From Gammaproteobacteria bacterium (GTDB lineage: Bacteria > Pseudomonadota > Gammaproteobacteria > Burkholderiales > Burkholderiaceae_C), in the NCBI GenBank assembly GCA_025359085.1, contig JANYHL010000068.1, forward strand, positions 1-52,344: a stretch of DNA of 52,344 nt, read 5' to 3'. Position numbers and translations under genes: made by a program. Positions within the stretch are counted from its first letter, which is position 1, and each line of letters begins with the position of its first letter. Below are positions 42,380 to 50,200 of this stretch, piece after piece. A model generated the notes under the pieces. It was not told where the DNA came from. It was given only the letters and a program-made list of their open reading frames with translations, and made no database searches.

Positions 42380-43024
42380 ATGCAAAAAATTTATATTAAT
42401 CCGCTACCGGTCAGAATCTGGCACTGGACCAACGCCTTCGGTTTCGTGTTATTGATCGCCACCGGTCTACAGATCAGATACCTCGACCTGATCCAGTTGG
42501 TGTCATTCAGAACAGCGGTGGTCGCTCATAACTGGATTGGCTTCGTGCTGATCGCCAATTTTTTTATCTGGTTAAGCTTTTACCTTTTCACAGACAAGAT
42601 CAAGGTCTATCACCCTGAGTTGAGTCCGATGAAGTATTTTCGCGCCAGCTTGCGGCAAATGCAGTTCTATGGCTACGGCATCTTCAGGGGCGACCCCAAT
42701 CCGCATCATCCCAGCGCCTATCGAAAATTCAATGCCCTGCAAAGCATGATGTACCAGATCATCATGATGTTGCTCGTGCCGCTGCAATTTTTTACCGGCA
42801 TGCTGCTTTGGGATGTGTCGCGATTTTCGGCCATGGTCGAGATGTTTGGGGGGGTACGCGTGGTGGACACCGTGCATGTCCTGCTGTTCATCTTGTTCAG
42901 TGGATTTATCATTGTGCATGTCTATTTGGCAAGCCTCGGCCACACACCATCGGCACATTTCAAAGCCATGATCACCGGCTACGAGGAAATAGAAGATGAG
43001 CCGAAACACGACGCAGTTACTTGA
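42380..43024 (+). CDS. Diheme cytochrome b (HydC/FdnI-like)
   Basis: A 214-residue membrane protein with four hydrophobic helices. Candidate heme ligands are in RIWHWTNAFGF, VVAHNWIGFVL, VDTVHVLLFIL and FIIVHVYLAS, the four-His pattern of formate dehydrogenase/Ni-Fe hydrogenase b subunits. ATG 42380 is chosen over GTG 42371 because AGGTG lies six to seven bases upstream. It likely takes electrons from the quinol pool and passes them to the nonaheme partner encoded just upstream. It converges with the sigma-54 activator gene. Confidence 0.9.
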   Translation: MQKIYINPLPVRIWHWTNAFGFVLLIATGLQIRYLDLIQLVSFRTAVVAHNWIGFVLIANFFIWLSFYLFTDKIKVYHPELSPMKYFRASLRQMQFYGYGIFRGDPNPHHPSAYRKFNALQSMMYQIIMMLLVPLQFFTGMLLWDVSRFSAMVEMFGGVRVVDTVHVLLFILFSGFIIVHVYLASLGHTPSAHFKAMITGYEEIEDEPKHDAVT

Positions 43025-43049
43025 TGACCTTTAACCAGGTCCAGCTCAC

Positions 43050-43064
43050 CTCGCCTACGGCGAG
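43050..43064. terminator. Weak hairpin between convergent operons
   Basis: CTCGCC and GGCGAG pair over a TAC loop in the 50-bp gap between the cytochrome b and regulator stops. There is no T run, so termination is inferred from position only. Confidence 0.35.
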
Positions 43065-43074
43065 TCCCATCAGA

Positions 43075-44499
43075 TCAAATGGGTTCGGGTTCGCCGTCGT
43101 CGTATTCGGTATCCCGAACCCGAATGTTGTACTTCTTCATCAACGCCTGAAAATTGGTGCGCTGCATGCCGGTTTCTACAGCGCTTCGGGTGACGTTCGA
43201 AGCATTTCTTTTTAGCGTTTCCTGAACGAACAGTTTCTCGACTTCTTCCACCGACTTCTCTCTGGCGATTTTCTTAATCCTCTTGAGTTCATCACTGGTA
43301 CGTGGCACGTCAAGATTGAGCCGCACAGAGTTGTCGATAATGTTTGCGAGGTGCGCTTGGCGAATGATGTTCTCGGACGACAGGATCACTGCCCGCTGCA
43401 TGGTGTTTTCAAGTTCACGTACATTGCCGGGCCAGGCATAGTTCATCAGCAGACTCATCGCACCCTCTGATATCTCCGCCATTGGCTTTTCCAGCTCATT
43501 GCAGAAAATCTTCAGAAAGTGAAAAGCCAGGGCAGGGATATCGTCGTGGCGCTCGCGCAGGGCCGGAGAATGAATCGGGAAGACATTGATGCGGTAATAG
43601 AGGTCCTCGCGGAACGTGCCCTCCGCCACCATGATCTTGAGGTCTTTGTTGGTCGCGGTGATCAGCCGGACATTGGTTTTCTGGCTGGCGGTCGTGCCGA
43701 CCGGCCTGAACTCACGCTCCTGAATCACCCGCAGCAATTTGGCCTGAGTAGACAGTGGGATATTACCGAATTCATCCAGAAACAAAGTGCCATTGTTGGC
43801 GACTTCGAACATGCCCCGCTTGTTGGCCACAGCCCCGGTAAATGATCCCTTGGTGTGTCCGAACAGTTCACTCTCCAAAAGATTCTCACTCAGCGTATTG
43901 CAGTCAACGGTGACAAAGGGCTGGTCCTTGCGCAAGCTGTTGTAGTGGATGGCGCGGGCAATCATTTCCTTGCCGGTGCCACTTTCTCCGGAGATCAGAA
44001 CCGTGCTATTCGTGGGCGCGCATTTGGCGATCAAGCCAAAAACAGTTTGCATCGGCGGGCTGGAGCCAATGATGTTCTCGAAACGATATTTGGAACTGAC
44101 TTCGGTCTTAAGCTTGCGATTCTCTTGCAGCAGTTGTCGGCGCTCCAGTGCGCGATTCACCACCAACTTGAGTTCATCCGGATCAAAGGGCTTCGACAGA
44201 TAATCAAAAGCGCCCAACTTCATGGCCTTCACGGCGGTCTGAATCTCGGACAACCCGGTCATCATGATGACGTCGACATCCGGGTGCATTTCCTTTACAT
44301 GCTGCAGGACCTCGAGACCGTCCATCTTGGGCATCATGACGTCCAGAACGATGATGTCGTAGGGCATCTCATCAACTTTTTTCAAAGCATCAAAGCCACT
44401 CTGGACTGAATCAACGGCATAGCAGCTGTCGCTCAGTATGCGCACGCAACTCCGAATGACAATCTCTTCGTCGTCAACGATCAGTATTCTGGCAGTCAT
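43075..44499 (-). CDS. NtrC-family sigma-54-dependent response regulator
   Basis: A 474-residue regulator: receiver domain (Asp53 in IIVLDVMMPKMDG), AAA+ domain with Walker A GESGTGKE, the sigma-54 contact loop GSFTGA (a permitted variant of GAFTGA), Walker B GTLFLDEFG, and a Fis-type helix-turn-helix at the C-terminus (NASNVTRSAVETGMQRTNFQ). It overlaps the upstream kinase gene by four bases (ATGA), marking a cognate pair. Its likely target is the sigma-54 promoter at 40412; from memory, Geobacter cbcBA also depends on a sigma-54 activator. Confidence 0.93.
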   Translation of the reverse strand: MTARILIVDDEEIVIRSCVRILSDSCYAVDSVQSGFDALKKVDEMPYDIIVLDVMMPKMDGLEVLQHVKEMHPDVDVIMMTGLSEIQTAVKAMKLGAFDYLSKPFDPDELKLVVNRALERRQLLQENRKLKTEVSSKYRFENIIGSSPPMQTVFGLIAKCAPTNSTVLISGESGTGKEMIARAIHYNSLRKDQPFVTVDCNTLSENLLESELFGHTKGSFTGAVANKRGMFEVANNGTLFLDEFGNIPLSTQAKLLRVIQEREFRPVGTTASQKTNVRLITATNKDLKIMVAEGTFREDLYYRINVFPIHSPALRERHDDIPALAFHFLKIFCNELEKPMAEISEGAMSLLMNYAWPGNVRELENTMQRAVILSSENIIRQAHLANIIDNSVRLNLDVPRTSDELKRIKKIAREKSVEEVEKLFVQETLKRNASNVTRSAVETGMQRTNFQALMKKYNIRVRDTEYDDGEPEPI

Positions 44500-46130
44500 G
44501 GGGTACTCTCGGCCCTACGGTTTTCGGTTTCATCAAAAGGCGGCGTTATCGGCAAATAGACGTAAAAAGTAGACCCTTCACTGACGACGCTGTCAACTGT
44601 GATCTTGCCACCATGGGCTTTGACAATGCCATAGCTGACCGACAAGCCGAGCCCAGTGCCCTTGCCAACCTCCTTTGAAGTAAAAAATGGATCAAAAATA
44701 CGCTCTAGGTTGGCTGGCGCAATACCACAACCGGTGTCCGCCACGCTGATTTCAACCATCGGAAGGGTATCAACACCAGGCTTCTCAGAAGCCGTGCCGG
44801 GGTAACGGCGACTTACGACTTTAATGGTGCCCCTGCCCTCGATGGCTTGCTGTGCATTGACAAGCAAGTTCAGGATGACTTGTTCAATCAGATCGGCGTC
44901 ACCCCAAACCTGCGGCAACGCAGGATCAAGAGCCGTCACGATCTCGATATGCTGCAAGGATGCTGGCCGTTCAACGAAACGCACGGTGTCTTCAATCACT
45001 CGATTCAAGTTGAAAAACCCCTTCACCGGCACTTTTTCCCGTGCGAAATCGAGAAGTCGCCGGATGATGCTGGCACACCGTTTGGTCTCGCGGATCACCA
45101 GGTCCAAATCTGCAGCATCCTCACTGCCATCCGGCGCTTTCTTGCGCATCAGGGAGGTAAAGGTCAGCACGCCGGTGAGCGGGTTATTCAACTCATGGGC
45201 AATGCCAGACGCCAGCACACCGATGGAGGCCAGTTTTTCGCCCTGTGCGACTTCGGCCTTGGCAGCCAGCAGTTCCCGCGTGCGTTCTGTGACTTTTGAT
45301 TCCAGGGTATGCAGCATGTCCTGCATCTCTGATCTCGATTGGTGGATCGCATGAGTCATATGGTTAAAAGACCCTGCCACGCGACCAAATTCGTCGTCAC
45401 TGCGCAGCGGAATATCGTGATCAAAATCTCCAGAGGCTATTTTCTTGGCCCCAGATTCCAGGTCTTTTAAAGGAACGTAGATCAGGCGCTGCAGTAAAAC
45501 CCCAATGCTGATAACAAAAATTAAAATGAACCCAATCGTCATGCCCATCACGTGAATGGCATGCGTTTTTCTTGACAGATCCATCTCATCGAGAGAATAG
45601 GCAATGTCCACAATGCCAAGCACCGACTGGCTGGCAGAATGCTCATGGCAAGACGCCGATGAACACGAAGGCTCGTTGCGTATCGCTTGCATGCTACTGA
45701 GAACTCTATGCCCCCCCGGCATCTCGATTATTTTCCAGCGTTTGTCGTCGGAGACTCGCTCCAGGGGGGTGCTGGTCTTATGGCATTGAACACAAGGTTC
45801 GTCCTGTTGTTCAACCGAATAGCCAACCTCTGATGTCCGGTTTGAATGAATAATCGTGCCGTCCTTATTGATTACCCGGACGCGTTCAATGCCTTTTTGA
45901 TGACCGATGTCTTCAATGATCTTGCCAGCGATGTCACGCTCGTTAACCAGCATTGCATTGCGGGTACTCGCGACAATCACATCGGAAATTTGGCTGGCAT
46001 GTCGGGACATCTCACTCTGCAGTTCTTCCTCCCGGTGGTCAACAAAAAGCAGTGTGAACAAAACCGCCACCGCTGAAAGAACGATGAACAGATAGAGGCT
46101 GATTTTGACCCTGAGACTCATTGAACGCAT
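44496..46130 (-). CDS. Sensor histidine kinase with periplasmic heme c motifs
   Basis: A 544-residue kinase. Membrane helix 1 (about 11-30), a periplasmic sensor (31-190), helix 2 (about 193-213), HAMP (214-265), a coiled coil, phospho-acceptor His312 (SGIAHELNNPLTG) and a full ATPase domain (NLLVNAQQAIEGRG; DTGCGIAP; GTGLGLSVSYG). The sensor contains Cys113-Val-Gln-Cys116-His117, a canonical heme c site, and Cys156-x4-Cys161-His162, an expanded CX4CH site. This suggests covalent heme and redox or gas sensing in the periplasm. It is the first gene of an operon with the sigma-54 activator and is convergent with the nonaheme cytochrome operon. Confidence 0.92.
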   Translation of the reverse strand: MRSMSLRVKISLYLFIVLSAVAVLFTLLFVDHREEELQSEMSRHASQISDVIVASTRNAMLVNERDIAGKIIEDIGHQKGIERVRVINKDGTIIHSNRTSEVGYSVEQQDEPCVQCHKTSTPLERVSDDKRWKIIEMPGGHRVLSSMQAIRNEPSCSSASCHEHSASQSVLGIVDIAYSLDEMDLSRKTHAIHVMGMTIGFILIFVISIGVLLQRLIYVPLKDLESGAKKIASGDFDHDIPLRSDDEFGRVAGSFNHMTHAIHQSRSEMQDMLHTLESKVTERTRELLAAKAEVAQGEKLASIGVLASGIAHELNNPLTGVLTFTSLMRKKAPDGSEDAADLDLVIRETKRCASIIRRLLDFAREKVPVKGFFNLNRVIEDTVRFVERPASLQHIEIVTALDPALPQVWGDADLIEQVILNLLVNAQQAIEGRGTIKVVSRRYPGTASEKPGVDTLPMVEISVADTGCGIAPANLERIFDPFFTSKEVGKGTGLGLSVSYGIVKAHGGKITVDSVVSEGSTFYVYLPITPPFDETENRRAESTP

Positions 46131-46288
46131 TTGCCATATCTACTAGCAGTAGGGTCATTATGGCATCGTGTTCACGGCATGAAAATGCTTACCATCAAGC
46201 TGACTTCATCCGCGGAGACAAGCTGTCGTGGTCTCAATGATTTTCTCACTCGCCGTCAGACTCCAATGTAGCTCCTTGCACGGCAACT

Positions 46289-47413
46289 TCAAACCGGTAA
46301 CGCGACAAACCGCCCCTGCGCCGCGCTTTGCTGACCCAAGGTGAGCACTTGCATCACCGCACGCACGTCTTCGGCGGTCACGGGTGGCTCGGGAAGCAAG
46401 CCGCGCAGGTGATCGCGCAACTGTGCGTAGTAGGTCAGGTAGTTTCCGCAAGGCTGGGGCGCCGCGTGGCGCACGCAGACCGGAGACGCCACCCCGGCAA
46501 TAGTGCTAAGCCGCAAGACTTCGCCCGCTTGCGGGTCTTGGCCCCAACCCTCTAACGCAGCCATTTGCGGGCGACGCCCGGCTTTCAGCGCGTCTTCTTG
46601 CGTATCCAGCCCGAACTTGGTGAAACTGCCTTGGGTGCCGTGCACCACCCAGCGCGGGCCCGGCTCCGCCACCAGCGTGCTGGCGTGCAGAATGACGCGC
46701 AAGCCACCGTGGCGGGTGTCGTAGCGCAATACGGCATGAAACCAGTCGTCCACCTGGGCACCATCACGCAAGCAGGCCAGGTCCAAACACAGCCCATCAG
46801 GCACGCCCCACAAGGCCAGCGCCTGATCCACCAGATGCGGCCCGAGGTCAAACCACAGACCCGATCCGGGTAGAGTTTGCTCGCGCCAGCGCGCTGGCAC
46901 GGTGGGGCGGTAACGGTCAAAATGCGACTCCACCTGCACCACACGCCCCAGTTGCCCCGTGGCCAGTACTTGTTGCAGCGCCAGAAAATCAGCATCAAAG
47001 CGGCGGTTCTGAAACACGGTCAGCACCCGGTCGACGGCCAGAGCGGTGGCCAGCAAATCATCGGTCTCGGCCAGCGTCACGCAGCAGGGCTTGTCCACCA
47101 CCACGTGCTTGCCCGCCAACAAGGCGGCTTTGGCCAGGGCATGGTGGCTGGTGTTGGGGGTGGCGACCACGACCACGTCAATGCCGGGGTCAGCCAACAC
47201 CGCCTCGGGTGTCGCCACCACGCGCACCTGCGGCCAGTCCGCCTGCACGGTCTCGGGTTTGCTGGAGCCAATACAGGCCAGTTGCAGACCCGGCACACCC
47301 GAGATCAGAGGTGCATGGAAAATCCGGCCCGCGTTGCCATAACCAATCAGGGCGATTTGCAGCGGCGTGGCGACGCCACGAGCAGAATTGAGGACAGTTG
47401 TTGATTGATTCAT
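46289..47413 (-). CDS. Gfo/Idh/MocA-family oxidoreductase
   Basis: A 374-residue NAD(P)-dependent dehydrogenase: Rossmann motif ALIGYGNAGRIFHAPLI, the family DKP motif in KHVVVDKPCCV, and the sugar-dehydrogenase C-terminal domain (GSGLWFDLGPHLVDQALALW). The type is close to YdgJ-like enzymes that oxidise or reduce sugars or inositols; the substrate is unknown. It stands alone, divergent from the acyltransferase gene. The 158-bp gap before the kinase start shows only a small palindrome CTACT/AGTAG at 46140. Confidence 0.88.
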   Translation of the reverse strand: MNQSTTVLNSARGVATPLQIALIGYGNAGRIFHAPLISGVPGLQLACIGSSKPETVQADWPQVRVVATPEAVLADPGIDVVVVATPNTSHHALAKAALLAGKHVVVDKPCCVTLAETDDLLATALAVDRVLTVFQNRRFDADFLALQQVLATGQLGRVVQVESHFDRYRPTVPARWREQTLPGSGLWFDLGPHLVDQALALWGVPDGLCLDLACLRDGAQVDDWFHAVLRYDTRHGGLRVILHASTLVAEPGPRWVVHGTQGSFTKFGLDTQEDALKAGRRPQMAALEGWGQDPQAGEVLRLSTIAGVASPVCVRHAAPQPCGNYLTYYAQLRDHLRGLLPEPPVTAEDVRAVMQVLTLGQQSAAQGRFVALPV

Positions 47414-47547
47414 GCCGTTATCATCCCCGAAACTGCCGCTACGGCACTTTCACTGTCATTCGGCTCGGGCGTTCCGCAAAAACGCCGATGTTCGGAAGGC
47501 GCTAGAACTGAGCTATCGTCACCCTATGCCTTGCTTGAAAGCGACCC

Positions 47548-48444
47548 ATGCTTAATTTTCTACCCGCGCCCTTGGTCGGCCTGATCGCCAGCCTGTTGAT
47601 GGTGCTCAACGCGCTGTTTTGGGTGCCGATCCTGCTGCTTTTCTCTTGTGTGAAGCTGCTCCTCCCGATCAAGGCGGTGCGTTTGTTGATCGACCCGCTT
47701 CTGTTGCATATCGCCGAAGCGTGGATTGCCGGCAACAGCGGCTGGATGCGGCTGACGCAACGCACCCGCTGGGACGTGCAAGGCATTGAAGGACTGAGTT
47801 ACCGCAGTTGGTACCTGGTCAACTGCAACCACCAGTCCTGGGTTGATATTTTGGTGTTGCAGCATTTGTTCAACCGGCGCATTCCCTTGCTCAAGTTTTT
47901 TTTAAAACAACAGTTGATCTGGGTGCCCGTGATGGGACTGGCCTGGTGGGCGCTTGAGTTTCCGTTCATGCGTCGCCACAGTGAAGAGTTCCTAAAAAAA
48001 CACCCCGAGATGCGCGGCAAGGACCAGGCCACCACGCGCAAGGCCTGTGAAAAATTCGCCCTGATTCCCACCAGCGTGATGAATTTTCTGGAAGGCACGC
48101 GCTTCACGCCAGCCAAGCACCAACGGCAAAAGTCCCCTTACAAGCACCTGCTCAAGCCCAAGGCCGGCGGCATGGCACTGGCACTGAATGCCATGGGCGA
48201 CAAGTTTCAAGCCATCCTGGATGTGACCATTGTTTACCCGGACGGTGCGCCGACTTTCTGGCAATTTGCGACCGGCAAACTCCACCGCGTCATCGTTCGG
48301 GTGCGCTCCCTGCCTATTCCGCAACACCTGGTGCAAGGTGATTACGCGGGTGATCCGGCGGTGCGCGAGGCGTACCAGCAATGGGTGCATCAGCTGTGGC
48401 TGGACAAGGACGCGCAGATTACGGCACTTCTTGCGCCTTTGTAG
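47548..48444 (+). CDS. 1-acyl-glycerol-3-phosphate acyltransferase-like (PlsC/YihG)
   Basis: A 298-residue membrane-bound acyltransferase. The catalytic HxxxxD box is NHQSWVD, followed by the FMRRHSEEFLKKHPEMRG and EGTRFTPAKH segments of the YihG-like subfamily. N-terminal hydrophobic helices (LVGLIASLLMVLNALFWV) anchor it. It probably acylates lysophosphatidic acid or a related lipid. Length and layout match YihG (about 310). Confidence 0.87.
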   Translation: MLNFLPAPLVGLIASLLMVLNALFWVPILLLFSCVKLLLPIKAVRLLIDPLLLHIAEAWIAGNSGWMRLTQRTRWDVQGIEGLSYRSWYLVNCNHQSWVDILVLQHLFNRRIPLLKFFLKQQLIWVPVMGLAWWALEFPFMRRHSEEFLKKHPEMRGKDQATTRKACEKFALIPTSVMNFLEGTRFTPAKHQRQKSPYKHLLKPKAGGMALALNAMGDKFQAILDVTIVYPDGAPTFWQFATGKLHRVIVRVRSLPIPQHLVQGDYAGDPAVREAYQQWVHQLWLDKDAQITALLAPL

Positions 48445-48447
48445 ATA

Positions 48448-48510
48448 AAATTCAGCTGTAGCCCGCGTACCACAAGCGCATTGTGCTACTAATTATATAG
48501 CATATTTCAA
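48448..48510 (-). repeat. Dispersed repeat family A, copy 9 (intergenic)
   Basis: The minus strand has ATGCTATATAATTAGTAGCA and then CTTGTGGTACGCGGGCTACAG, a diverged copy directly after the acyltransferase stop. The rest of 48445-49023 holds no gene I can support; it carries the candidate promoter elements of the PEP-CTERM gene. Confidence 0.65.
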
Positions 48511-48788
48511 ACTGATTCCGCCACAAATCGAAAGTTGAAAGCGCCTCATCGGGGTCCGTGCGAACCTGAAGCATCGAACCGCAAGGCAATCTGAAGACGG
48601 CGCACGGGTGCGAGCTGGATGCTGAAAAGTACCTGCAGGATTCCTGAGACCTGGCGAAACAGACTGCAGTTGCGAGAAGCGCCCACGCTCTGCCCTCCCC
48701 TGAAAAAAGTCATTTTTCCGCGTTTCCCTGGCGGTTTTCAAGCGCTTTCTTGCTGCTTACGGGGCGCACCAGTTTCTCCTGAAAGGCC

Positions 48789-48805
48789 TGTCAGAAATTT
48801 TTACA
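48789..48805. promoter_or_regulatory. Candidate activator site upstream of PEP-CTERM gene 1
   Basis: TGTCAGAAATTTTTACA aligns with TGTCGGGAAAATTAACA at 50026 (12 of 17 identical, both near-palindromic). It is about 100 bp upstream of the -24 element. Confidence 0.5.
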
Positions 48806-48899
48806 GTTTGGACTCAAAATAATCCCAATAGAAGTAAAACCTCGCCCAAGAGCCGTTAACTCATTGAAATAGATAAGAATTATTTTTGTAAAAATTTTA

Positions 48900-48915
48900 T
48901 GGCATCAATTGTGCA
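48900..48915 (+). promoter_or_regulatory. Probable sigma-54 promoter of PEP-CTERM gene 1
   Basis: TGGCATCAATTGTGCA has GG and GC exactly ten bases apart, with small departures from TGGCAC-N5-TTGC. It lies 108 bp before the ATG. Confidence 0.6.
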
Positions 48916-49023
48916 TATGACTTTTGTGTCCACATATCACAATGCCGTCAATGATTTCTGGCCCTGAATAAGGATTGTGTCAAGTCAGATTGATGTCCAC
49001 CTGATCCCTTCAAAGGTTTCACC

Positions 49024-49767
49024 ATGTCGAAACTCACCGCACTCGCCGCCACGCTTTTATTGACAACCAGCGTCACTGCCACCATCGCAGCGCCCACCGT
49101 TGTCTTTCAAACGGATTTCGATGGGCTGCTACCCACCGAAATTTCACCGGGCACGGCAACGCTGACGGGGGTGCAGGGTTACGCCGGGCTAGGCCCGGCA
49201 GGCAATCAGTTTGGCGGAAATTTTCTGCGCAGTGCAACAGGCAACACCGTGACGCTGCAGTTGAACAGCCTACCCTCGCACAACACGATCAGCCTGGAGT
49301 TCCTGTTTGCGGCGATTGACTCACTCGATGGCACAGGCACTTTCCCGGCCGGTGACTTTTTCAAAATTGTGTTTGATGGCGCGACCCTGTTCAGCGAATC
49401 ATTTGCCAACGCGCTGCCATCGCAGATTCAGAGCTACATTCCTCCCGCAGGTGTCGAGCTGGCGCGTCATGTTGACCTCGGCTTCACCGGGCCCGGCTCG
49501 TTCTACACAGACAGCGCCTACAACCTCGGCGCCGACCCCCGCTTTGCCAACTTTGCGCACTCCGCGTCTTCCGCAACCATCGAGTTCTTTATCTTTGGTC
49601 CAGGCAACCAGGATATCAACGACGAGTCATGGGCCATGGACAACCTGCGTGTTAGTGTCATCACCAATGGCAACGGCAATGTCATTCCCGAGCCCGGATC
49701 GCTGGCCTTGGTGGGTTTGGGCCTGTCCGGTTTGGCCCTCTTGCGTCGTCGCAAGGCCACCCCTTAG
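49024..49767 (+). CDS. PEP-CTERM sorting-domain protein 1
   Basis: A 247-residue secreted protein: signal peptide (SKLTALAATLLLTTSVTATI..AA), a beta-rich domain rich in Gly/Thr/Asn, and a C-terminal sorting signal: VIPEPGSLALVGLGLSGLAL then LRRRK. The PEP motif, hydrophobic stretch and Arg cluster mark it for exosortase (EpsH/XrtA) processing and usually link it to exopolysaccharide or biofilm matrix. The central domain is not recognised. It lies behind a sigma-54-type promoter and shares this layout with the second PEP-CTERM gene 430 bp downstream. Confidence 0.9.
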   Translation: MSKLTALAATLLLTTSVTATIAAPTVVFQTDFDGLLPTEISPGTATLTGVQGYAGLGPAGNQFGGNFLRSATGNTVTLQLNSLPSHNTISLEFLFAAIDSLDGTGTFPAGDFFKIVFDGATLFSESFANALPSQIQSYIPPAGVELARHVDLGFTGPGSFYTDSAYNLGADPRFANFAHSASSATIEFFIFGPGNQDINDESWAMDNLRVSVITNGNGNVIPEPGSLALVGLGLSGLALLRRRKATP

Positions 49768-49798
49768 CTCGCGCCTCACTTCAATCCGTCGATGCGGC

Positions 49799-49869
49799 CT
49801 ATTTGCCGCCCAGCCCCAGCGCCCGCGTAATCACCTTTTTCATGATTTCGTTGCTACCGCCGCTGCGCC
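49799..49869 (-). pseudogene. C-terminal fragment of an acyl-CoA dehydrogenase gene
   Basis: On the minus strand RSGGSNEIMKKVITRALGLG GK and stop, nearly identical to the end of the intact gene at 50985 (YGGTNEIMKEVITRAMGLGG K). Only the last 23 codons remain. It is a diverged partial duplicate, now between the PEP-CTERM genes. Confidence 0.85.
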
Positions 49870-49879
49870 TTAAGCTGCG

Positions 49880-50011
49880 GTGAAGCCGGTGATCGTCGGA
49901 TTCCTCTCGCGCCCGCGCGAACGGGTCGTGCTAGGACGGGGCTGGATCAGCCGCGACCTGTTTCCGCTTGACCTTGTCAACACCTGGCTGCTGTCTCAGT
50001 ACGGGCACTGA
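49880..50011 (+). pseudogene. Unrecognised gene tail
   Basis: GTG AAG opens 43 codons (VKPVIVGFLSRPRERVVLGR, then GWISRDLFPLDLVNTWLLSQYGH and TGA). It reads like the C-terminus of a metabolic enzyme, perhaps a short-chain dehydrogenase, cut at the junction with the acyl-CoA dehydrogenase remnant. The family is not certain. The 49768-50200 interval otherwise holds only the regulatory elements of the next gene. Confidence 0.35.
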
Positions 50012-50025
50012 ACATGACCGCCAAG

Positions 50026-50042
50026 TGTCGGGAAAATTAACA
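50026..50042. promoter_or_regulatory. Candidate activator site upstream of PEP-CTERM gene 2
   Basis: TGTCGGGAAAATTAACA, flanked to give GTGT/ACAC ends, resembles the site at 48789. It lies about 85 bp upstream of a clear sigma-54 promoter. Confidence 0.55.
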
Positions 50043-50118
50043 CTGGGGCAAAGAAAGGAAAGGCAAGGAAAATCCTAACGTGTTGATTCTTATAAAAAAT
50101 TAAAGCCAATGTAATTTA

Positions 50119-50134
50119 TGGCACAAATTTTGCA
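50119..50134 (+). promoter_or_regulatory. Sigma-54 promoter of PEP-CTERM gene 2
   Basis: TGGCACAAATTTTGCA matches TGGCAC-N5-TTGCW exactly, with GG and GC ten bases apart. The first well-placed ribosome site and ATG follow at 50201. Confidence 0.85.
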
Positions 50135-50200
50135 ACACTCCGAATGACGCTACACCGCCAGGGTTTCAACGCCAATGAAACTAACTCCAGGGAGGTTTAT

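Noticed and set aside
46140..46152. CTACTAGCAGTAG palindrome before the c-heme kinase gene
   Set aside because: Five-base arms are too short to claim an operator without a second copy.
48493..48741. 82-codon minus-strand frame after the acyltransferase
   Set aside because: No homology signs, partly overlaps a repeat copy, and no supporting context.
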